A DNA stretch of 9,661 bases from an uncultured Mucispirillum sp. Its GTDB lineage: Bacteria > Chrysiogenota > Deferribacteres > Deferribacterales > Mucispirillaceae. Below, one piece after another: positions 1 to 5,179 of the stretch; the stretch's first letter is position 1, and each line of letters starts with the position of its first letter. The position numbers and the translations under genes are program-made. The stretch lies in contig CAMEOC010000019.1 in assembly GCA_945929285.1 (NCBI GenBank), positions 1 to 9,661 on the forward strand, given 5' to 3'. A model generated the notes under the pieces. It saw only the letters and a list, made by a program, of their open reading frames with translations, was not told the origin of the DNA and did no database searches.

Positions 1-995
1 GCATTTTCCATACCCTTTACCGTTCTATAAGCTGCAATTTGAGCTTCCACAGGTATAGAGCAGGAAAAGCCATTTACATGCACTTCTTTTGTATTTAACC
101 CTTCCGGTTCTATTACAAGTTTATGGCCTGTTTTTTCTGGAAACTTTAAAACCTTATCTTCCATACTAGGGCAATACCTTGGCCCATTACTTTCCCTTGC
201 ACCATTATAAAATAAACTTTCTTCTGCTGCCATTTTAATTATTTCATGGGTTTTTTCATTTGTCTGTGTGCCATAACACTCAATTTGTGGAAGTGTTATT
301 TCAGTTGTTTCTGTGGAAAATGGTATTATAACATCATCACTTTTATAAACTTCTAACCCATCAAAATTAAGGCTGTCTATATGAAGCCTGGCAGGAGTAT
401 CTGTCTTTAACCTTATTGGTTCAAAACCTATTTTTTTAAGAGATAAAGAAAGTGAAGTAGATGAAGGCTCATACATTCTACCAGCAGATAACACTTTATC
501 TCCAATAAATATTTCCCCTCCTATAAATGTGCCACCACATATAATAACTTTTTTACCATTAAATATTTGACCACATTCTGTGGTAACAGCTTTTACTTCA
601 TTATTTTCTACAATTATATCTTTAACTATTCCCTGCTTAACAGATAATGAAGGAGTATTAAATATTACATTTTGAAACCGTTCTTTATATAGATATTTAT
701 CTGCCTGAGCTCGTGAACACCAAACAGCAGGGCCTTTCCTTTTATTAAGCACCCTAAACTGTATACCTGTTGCATCAATATTTTTACCCATTTCACCACC
801 AAGGGCGTCCATATCTTTTACAAGGTTGCCTTTACCTATACCGCCAATGGCAGGATTACATGGCATTAATGCAATATTATCTACCGATATTGTAAGCAGC
901 AAAGTATCTGCTCCCATTCTTGCTGCTGCAAGTGATGCTTCACAACCTGCATGGCCTCCACCAATAACTATTACATCATAAGTTTTATTTATCAT
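1..995 (-). CDS. mnmG: tRNA uridine-5-carboxymethylaminomethyl modification enzyme MnmG, N-terminal half (partial)
   Basis: MnmG (GidA) is the FAD-dependent partner of MnmE. Together they add the (carboxymethyl)aminomethyl group to C5 of U34 in tRNAs reading split codon boxes, using 5,10-methylene-tetrahydrofolate. The window holds 331 codons of a protein usually about 620-630 residues long; the C-terminal half is cut off by the left edge. Visible signatures are the FAD-binding glycine loop GGGHAGCEA at residues 12-20, the family motif CNPAIGGIGKG at 46-56 followed by DALGGEMG, and YCPSMEDK near residue 272. The start ATG (993-995) is preceded by AGGAAA at 1001-1006, about 5 nt away, and the protein begins directly with the Rossmann strand (MINKTYDVIVIGGG), so no longer start is needed. 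It has its own likely promoter at 1024-1052 rather than reading through from mnmE, which lies beyond an oppositely oriented block. The reading frame is intact. Family assignment is very secure. Confidence 0.96.
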   Translation of the reverse strand, partial: MINKTYDVIVIGGGHAGCEASLAAARMGADTLLLTISVDNIALMPCNPAIGGIGKGNLVKDMDALGGEMGKNIDATGIQFRVLNKRKGPAVWCSRAQADKYLYKERFQNVIFNTPSLSVKQGIVKDIIVENNEVKAVTTECGQIFNGKKVIICGGTFIGGEIFIGDKVLSAGRMYEPSSTSLSLSLKKIGFEPIRLKTDTPARLHIDSLNFDGLEVYKSDDVIIPFSTETTEITLPQIECYGTQTNEKTHEIIKMAAEESLFYNGARESNGPRYCPSMEDKVLKFPEKTGHKLVIEPEGLNTKEVHVNGFSCSIPVEAQIAAYRTVKGMEN

Positions 996-1023
996 TTATT
1001 TTTCCTAATTTAAAATTTCTATA

Positions 1024-1052
1024 ATCATAGAGAATTTTATATTTTTTGTAAA
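1024..1052 (-). promoter_or_regulatory. Predicted sigma-70-type promoter for mnmG
   Basis: Read on the minus strand there is a -35 box TTTACA (1047-1052), a 17-bp spacer and a -10 box TATGAT (1024-1029). Each box differs from consensus at one position and the spacing is ideal. Transcription would start near 1017, giving a leader of about 20 nt that contains the AGGAAA ribosome site (1001-1006) and reaches the mnmG ATG at 995. In such AT-rich DNA chance -10 boxes are common; the paired boxes with correct spacing and the position next to a gene start are what support it. Confidence 0.55.
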
Positions 1053-1155
1053 GAAAATAATATATATATTATATTTATATAAATAGTAGTATTATAATAA
1101 TTATAATTATCAGAAATCATTTTTTCCACCTATAAAATTAAGAAAAATTAATAAT

Positions 1156-1171
1156 TGTTTCACGTGAAACA
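1156..1171. promoter_or_regulatory. parS centromere site (ParB-binding palindrome)
   Basis: The sequence TGTTTCACGTGAAACA is a perfect 16-bp palindrome and matches at every position the conserved bacterial parS consensus bound by chromosomal ParB/Spo0J. It lies in the intergenic region upstream of mnmG and stands out because it is the only G/C-containing block in a nearly pure A/T stretch. Chromosomal parS sites typically cluster near oriC, where ParB loads, spreads and recruits SMC for segregation. ParA and ParB are not in the window; in many bacteria they lie near mnmG-rsmG, which would be just past the left edge. Confidence 0.9.
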
Positions 1172-1237
1172 TATATAATGAATCTACTAATTTTTAAATA
1201 AGATTATATATTACATTGCACTTTTAATAAAAAATAT

Positions 1238-1266
1238 TTTACAACTACTTTCACAGAGTATATAAT
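1238..1266 (+). promoter_or_regulatory. Predicted sigma-70-type promoter reading into the methyltransferase remnant
   Basis: A -35 box TTTACA (1238-1243), a 17-bp spacer and a perfect -10 box TATAAT (1261-1266) point rightward. The start of transcription would be near 1273, immediately before the recognisable coding remnant at 1281. This leaves no room for a normal leader and the missing N-terminus of the methyltransferase, so sequence has probably been lost between promoter and gene. It may still be active and produce a transcript through the pseudogene. Confidence 0.5.
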
Positions 1267-1271
1267 GATAT

Positions 1272-1296
1272 AATATTTAATATTTAATATTTAATA
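1272..1296. repeat. Short tandem repeat, 7-bp unit AATATTT
   Basis: Three exact copies of AATATTT (1272-1278, 1279-1285, 1286-1292) are followed by a partial fourth (AATA, 1293-1296). The tract sits just downstream of the predicted -10 box and runs into the first recognisable codons of the methyltransferase remnant. Repeats of this kind can change copy number by slippage. A unit length of 7 is not a multiple of 3, so each change would shift any reading frame crossing it. Confidence 0.7.
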
Positions 1297-1967
1297 ATAA
1301 AATAAAAAATGAAAGATTAATGGGGCCAGATAGCACAATAATAATAGATAAATTACTAAAAAACTATAATAATAATGAAGAAATAAGAATACTATATTTA
1401 GGCTGTGGTAAAGCTTTAACAAGTATATATTTAGCAGAAAAATATAAGAATGCAATAATTTATGCAATTGATTTGTGGGTAGAAGCAACAGATAATTATA
1501 ATTTTGTAAAAGAACTTGGGAAGAAAATATAATAATACCCTTAAACTTAAAAGCAGAAGATTTGCCGTTTCCAAATAATTATTTTCATATGGTGGTAAGT
1601 ATTGATGCTTACCATTATTTTGGTACAGGAAAAGAATTTTTTAAACAAAACATAAAACCATACATAAAAGAAAATGGAGTTATTTTTATTGCCATACCTG
1701 ATATGAAAAATGATTATGAAAAAGTGCCAAGAGAATTATCATAATATATAAGTAAAGAAAATTATAAATTATTTAAAAGAATAAACTACTGGAAAGAAAA
1801 CTAAAGATAATGTAAAAGAAATAAATATAGAACAAATGAAATGCTTTAATAAAGCATGGGAAAACTGGCTTGCAACAGATAACACCTATGCAAAAGAAAA
1901 TATAGAATTATTAAAAGCAGATAAGGGTAAATTTTTAAACTTAATAGGCATAAAATGTAAAATTTAA
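1281..1967 (+). pseudogene. Decayed class I SAM-dependent methyltransferase
   Basis: Three frame segments together read like one small-molecule-type SAM methyltransferase. Segment one (1281-1520) contains ERLMGPDS and the SAM-binding motif I region ILYLGCGKALTSIYLA. Segment two (1520-1801) contains EDLPFPNNYFHMVVSIDAYH, the usual post-II and motif IV area, and GVIFIAIP. Segment three (1800-1967) ends WENWLATDNTYAKE...FLNLIGIK, like the C-terminus of this family. Lesions: the reading frame shifts near 1520 (equivalent to one lost base after KELG); an in-frame TAA interrupts segment two at 1742-1744, with readable codons (YISKENYKLFK) beyond it; a second frame change occurs near 1800 after YWKEN, probably with a small deletion. 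The N-terminus before residue motif MGP is also short, and a stop at 1278-1280 blocks extension. No substrate can be inferred. Neighbouring genes are intact, so sequencing error is an unlikely explanation for all lesions. Confidence 0.82.
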
Positions 1968-2058
1968 TGGCTTCATATTTTGACCTGTAAGCAATTTTAG
2001 GTATATATTTATACAAGTAAAAGAAAAAAGTGGCTTAAAACTAAAAATATGAAGTCAT
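1967..2058. repeat. Imperfect inverted repeat pair, MITE-like or long hairpin
   Basis: ATGGCTTCATATTTT at 1967-1981 and AAAATATGAAGTCAT at 2044-2058 are complementary at 14 of 15 positions, and the one mismatch would be a G-U pair in RNA. They enclose 62 bp, giving a unit of 92 bp. The left arm begins at the last base of the methyltransferase stop codon. Two readings are possible: a stem-loop between two genes, or the terminal repeats of a small non-autonomous mobile element. I see no clear target-site duplication, so the mobile-element reading is weak. A second copy elsewhere in the genome would decide. Confidence 0.5.
1980..2009 (+). promoter_or_regulatory. Possible promoter for the EamA transporter
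   Basis: TTGACC (1980-1985) and TATATT (2004-2009) are separated by 18 bp, each one base from the sigma-70 consensus. The -35 box overlaps the edge of the left inverted-repeat arm. The leader would be about 85 nt and would include the right arm. AT richness makes the -10 box weak evidence. Confidence 0.35.
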
Positions 2059-2102
2059 CATTATAAATTATTAATAAATAAATATAAATTTAAAGGTAAA
2101 AT

Positions 2103-2969
2103 ATGTGGATAGTATATGCAGTGCTTTCTGCCATAGCAGCAGGAATAACAACTATATTTTTAAAAAAAGGAATACATACAACTAATACTAATATGGCATT
2201 AGCTTTAAGAACATTAGTAGTTTTAATATTTAGTATTGTGATAGTTTTAATAATAGGCTCTTATAAAGAAATATATTATATAAATACAAAAACATGGGTT
2301 TTTTTAATATTATCTGGTTTTTCAACAGGTGCCGGCTGGTATTATTATTATAAAGCACTACAGATTGGAAATGTAAAAAATGTTTCACCACTAAGTAAAT
2401 CAAGTTTAGTATTAACTATTATACTTTCATTTATATTATTAAATGAAAAAATAACTTTATTAAAAATAATATCGCTTATTATTATAACTCTTGGCACATA
2501 TTATATAATAGACTATAAAAAAACAGAAGAAAAAAAAGAAAATAATAATAAGTGGATAATATATGCCCTGCTTTCACTAATATTTTCAGCCCTAACCCCA
2601 ATATTTGGCAAAATAGGAATAGAAAATGTAGAATCAAATCTTGGTACATCCATAAGAGTGTTTGTTGTAGTAATTAGCGCATGGCTTATATTATTTATTA
2701 AAAAAGAATATAAAGAAATAAAAAATATAAATAAAAGTGAGATAAAATATATAATCATTTCAGGTATAACAGGTGGTTCAAGCTGGCTATTATATTATAA
2801 AGCACTACAAAATGGCATAACTTCAGCAGTGGCAGCCATAGATAAATTAAGTGTATTAGTAGCAGTAATATTATCATATTTTATATTTAATGAAAAAATG
2901 AAAGTAAAAGAAGTAATAGGCCTAATATTAATACTTATAGGCACAATAGGGCTTGCATTTAAAATATAA
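2103..2969 (+). CDS. EamA/DMT-superfamily inner-membrane transporter, two-domain
   Basis: A 288-residue very hydrophobic protein with about ten predicted membrane helices (roughly 2-20, 31-51, 65-83, 95-113, 119-136, 151-169, 181-199, 214-232, 246-263 and 269-287). A charged linker rich in lysine and glutamate (138-150) splits it into two halves. The halves are clearly duplicated: SGFSTGAGWYYYYKALQIG (71-89) pairs with SGITGGSSWLLYYKALQNG (220-238), and LNEKI (113-117) pairs with FNEKM (262-266). This is the typical drug/metabolite transporter layout of two five-helix EamA units with inverted topology. Family members export or import small metabolites or amino acids; nothing here identifies the substrate. 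Start ATG at 2103 is preceded by AAAGG (2092-2096). The gene stands alone on the plus strand between a pseudogene and mnmE, and ends 4 bp from the mnmE stop, tail to tail. Its family is secure, its role is not. Confidence 0.9.
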   Translation: MWIVYAVLSAIAAGITTIFLKKGIHTTNTNMALALRTLVVLIFSIVIVLIIGSYKEIYYINTKTWVFLILSGFSTGAGWYYYYKALQIGNVKNVSPLSKSSLVLTIILSFILLNEKITLLKIISLIIITLGTYYIIDYKKTEEKKENNNKWIIYALLSLIFSALTPIFGKIGIENVESNLGTSIRVFVVVISAWLILFIKKEYKEIKNINKSEIKYIIISGITGGSSWLLYYKALQNGITSAVAAIDKLSVLVAVILSYFIFNEKMKVKEVIGLILILIGTIGLAFKI

Positions 2970-2973
2970 AAAG

Positions 2974-4326
2974 CTATTTTCCTATGCAAAAAGAAGAAAA
3001 TACAATATCTAAAACTTTTTCAGTATAATTGTCCCCTGTTATTTCAGAAATTAGATTAATTGCATTTTCCAAATCAATACAGAGCATATCAATAGGGTAT
3101 ATATAAATAGAAGATGATATTTTTTCTATTATATTTTTAACTTCAACTAATAGAGTATAATGCCTTTGGGTAATTGCAGTGGCAGAAGTTTTTATATCAT
3201 TATTAGAAATACTTACACGAGATTTTATAAGCTCTATAAACTTATCCATATTTTCATTATTTTTAGCTGATATATAAATATCTGCATTATTATAGTTTTC
3301 TATACTGCCTATATCTATTTTATTTCCAATAATAATTCTATTACTTTTTGATGTAATATCAAGAAGATATTTATCTTCATTACTTAATGGTTTTGAAATA
3401 TCAAGTATTAAAAATACAATATCGCAGTTATTTATTTTTTCTATACTTTTATCTATACCTATTTTTTCCACATATTCAGAAGATGAATGAATTCCTGCAG
3501 TATCAGTAATATGCACAGGAATACCTGCAATATATAAGTTTTCCTTAATAAAATCTCTTGTTGTGCCTGCAATATCAGAAACTATTGCCCTTTCTTCTTT
3601 CAATAGTGCATTTAAAAGGGAAGATTTACCAACATTTGGTTTACCAGCTATAACAATATCAATACCCTTATTATACATTCTATAACTTTTATAATTTTCA
3701 ATAAGATTATTAATATTTTTTATAACTTCTAAACTGTTTTCTTTTAATACTTCGTTTTCAGAATCAAGGGTATCTTCATCTGGAAAATCTATTTTAGCTT
3801 CCATAATAGCTTTCACAGATAAAAGCTTGTCTTTAATAAAATCAAGGTTATTTTTAAGACTGCCGTGAAGCTGATTATAAGCAGAATGAACACCATCTAC
3901 AGATTTTGCAGATATTAATTCCTGAATAGATTCTGCCTGGGTTAAATCTATTTTGCCGTTTAAAAAAGCCCTTTTAGAAAATTCGCCACCTTCTGCACTG
4001 CGTATACCCAATTTATAAACAGCAGATAAAGCAGCATTAACTAATACAGGGTTACCATGAAAAGAAATCTCCACCACATCTTCCCCTGTAAAAGAATATG
4101 GTGCTTTAAAATAAACAGCCAACACATCATCATATAAATCTTCATCTTTTATAATAAATTTATAAAGAGAAACATAGTTTGGCTTAATTTTATTAATATC
4201 AACACTACTGCCGCCTTTTTCCATTAAAGAAAAAACTTTTAAGGCATCACTTCCAGATATTCTAATAGTTATAACAGGACTTACCACAAGTGGAGTAATA
4301 GGGGCAGCAATAGTGTCATTAATCAT
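2974..4326 (-). CDS. mnmE: tRNA modification GTPase MnmE
   Basis: MnmE (TrmE) is the G-protein partner of MnmG in U34 modification of tRNA; its dimer binds the folate one-carbon donor and couples GTP hydrolysis to the reaction. The 450 residues are full length. Order: N-terminal folate-binding domain (about 1-118), helical domain split around the G domain, then the G domain with G1 GKPNVGKS (228-235), G2 GTTRD (254-258), G3 DTAG (275-278) and G4 NKID (335-338). The protein ends FCIGK, the C-x-G-K tail carrying the conserved cysteine (C447). E287 in YVEKIG aligns with the catalytic glutamate E282 of the E. coli enzyme. Two oddities: residues 12-25 read PLVVSPVITIRISG where the family usually has a glycine-containing PPG-x-G loop before RISG, and the arginine usual after DTAG(I/L) is histidine (H280). 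The start lies 1 bp after the folD stop, suggesting translational coupling. Fourth gene of the gyrB-gyrA-folD-mnmE run. Confidence 0.96.
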   Translation of the reverse strand: MINDTIAAPITPLVVSPVITIRISGSDALKVFSLMEKGGSSVDINKIKPNYVSLYKFIIKDEDLYDDVLAVYFKAPYSFTGEDVVEISFHGNPVLVNAALSAVYKLGIRSAEGGEFSKRAFLNGKIDLTQAESIQELISAKSVDGVHSAYNQLHGSLKNNLDFIKDKLLSVKAIMEAKIDFPDEDTLDSENEVLKENSLEVIKNINNLIENYKSYRMYNKGIDIVIAGKPNVGKSSLLNALLKEERAIVSDIAGTTRDFIKENLYIAGIPVHITDTAGIHSSSEYVEKIGIDKSIEKINNCDIVFLILDISKPLSNEDKYLLDITSKSNRIIIGNKIDIGSIENYNNADIYISAKNNENMDKFIELIKSRVSISNNDIKTSATAITQRHYTLLVEVKNIIEKISSSIYIYPIDMLCIDLENAINLISEITGDNYTEKVLDIVFSSFCIGK

Positions 4327-4327
4327 A

Positions 4328-5179
4328 TTATAATTTCTCTATAACTTTAAATGCTTTTAATGTATTTTGCATAAGTGTAGTAATAGTCATAGGGCCAACA
4401 CCGCCAGGCACTGGGGTAATATATGAACATTTATCTTTTACATCTTCAAAATCCACATCACCGCAAAGTTTGCCATCAACTCTATTTATACCCACATCTA
4501 CAACTACTGCACCGTCTTTTACATATTCTTTTTTAATAAATTTTGCTTTACCAATGGCAGCAATTAAAATATCAGCTTTAGCACAAACACCGCTTAAATC
4601 TTTTGTTTTAGAATGGCATACAGTAACAGTGGCATTAGCTTTTAAAAGCATAGCAGCAATAGGTTTACCAACAATATTACTTCTGCCTACAACAACAGCA
4701 TTTTTGCCAGATATATCAATACCATAATCTGCGAGCATATTCATTACACCAAAAGGGGTGCAAGGCATAAGGCATTCTTCCCCAATATTTAAAAGACCAA
4801 CATTATATGGGTGAAAGCCGTCTACATCTTTTTCTGGCATAATAGCCCTTAAAATAGTTTTTTCATCGCAGGCAAAAGGCAGTGGAAGTTGAACTAATAT
4901 ACCATGAATTTTTTCATCATTATTATATTTTTCCACAAGTTTTAATACATCACTAGTAGTAACATCAGCACTTATTCTTTCAACAACAGAATAAAAACCG
5001 CATTCAATAGCTGCTTTTTCTTTTGAGTTTACATAAACAGAGCTTGCTGCATCATCACCTGCTAATAAAACAGCAATACCTGGAGCTTTGCCTGTTTTAT
5101 CTTTTAAAGACTGTGTTTCATCTTTTATATTTTGCCTAAATTTTGCAGATAATGCTTTACCATCAAGAATCACTGCCAT
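4328..5179 (-). CDS. folD: Bifunctional methylenetetrahydrofolate dehydrogenase/cyclohydrolase FolD
   Basis: FolD oxidises 5,10-methylene-THF to 5,10-methenyl-THF with NADP and hydrolyses it to 10-formyl-THF, feeding purine and formyl-methionine synthesis. The 283 residues match the usual family length. Visible sites: VYVNSKEKA with Y49, K53 and K55, equivalent to the catalytic Tyr50/Lys54/Lys56 of E. coli; Q97 in VQLPLP; D120 in KDVDGFHP; the NADP-binding motif GRSNIVGKP (165-173); and PGGVGPMT (258-265). I chose the ATG at 5177-5179 because [10 protein letters not shown] is the normal FolD beginning and a purine-rich ribosome site precedes it. An in-frame ATG at 5254 would add 25 lysine- and methionine-rich residues that only reflect gyrA in another frame. 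The gene overlaps the gyrA end by 17 bp and is followed after 1 bp by mnmE, which uses methylene-THF, a FolD substrate. Confidence 0.95.
   Translation of the reverse strand: MAVILDGKALSAKFRQNIKDETQSLKDKTGKAPGIAVLLAGDDAASSVYVNSKEKAAIECGFYSVVERISADVTTSDVLKLVEKYNNDEKIHGILVQLPLPFACDEKTILRAIMPEKDVDGFHPYNVGLLNIGEECLMPCTPFGVMNMLADYGIDISGKNAVVVGRSNIVGKPIAAMLLKANATVTVCHSKTKDLSGVCAKADILIAAIGKAKFIKKEYVKDGAVVVDVGINRVDGKLCGDVDFEDVKDKCSYITPVPGGVGPMTITTLMQNTLKAFKVIEKL

Larger units (their letters stand above)
996..1280. other. AT-rich intergenic region, possibly origin-proximal
   Basis: About 285 bp without a convincing gene, made almost only of A and T apart from the parS palindrome and a few scattered G/C. 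It separates mnmG (leftward) from the decayed methyltransferase (rightward), so it is a divergent control region and holds one good promoter for each direction. A 14-bp AT palindrome sits at 1072-1085 (TATTTATATAAATA). Only one poor DnaA-box-like match is visible (TTTTCCACC, 1122-1130), so I do not call this oriC. Confidence 0.6.

Noticed and set aside
1037..1120. Small minus-strand ORF of 27 codons preceded by AGGTGG
   Set aside because: The ribosome site is good, but the codons are an AT-only run of Tyr, Asn and Ile and it covers the mnmG -35 box; it looks like low-complexity chance.
996..1280. Replication origin in the AT-rich region
   Set aside because: Only one poor DnaA-box-like match (TTTTCCACC) is visible and there is no cluster of boxes; parS and AT richness alone do not make an oriC.
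1291..1488. Minus-strand hydrophobic ORF of 65 codons opposite the methyltransferase
   Set aside because: It is the complement of lysine- and asparagine-rich AT codons and has no recognisable family features; the plus strand carries real homology.
1515..1540. Programmed frameshift in the methyltransferase
   Set aside because: There is no clear slippery heptamer with a downstream structure, and a later stop, second frame change and short N-terminus point to decay.
2381..2390. Second parS-like site, TGTTTCACCA, in the transporter
   Set aside because: Only one half-site matches; the following bases do not form the palindrome.
2953..2989. Terminator between the convergent transporter and mnmE ends
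   Set aside because: TTGCAT (2953-2958) and ATGCAA (2984-2989) with inner AAAATA/TATTTT can pair, but the stems are short and AT-rich, and no T-run follows on either strand.
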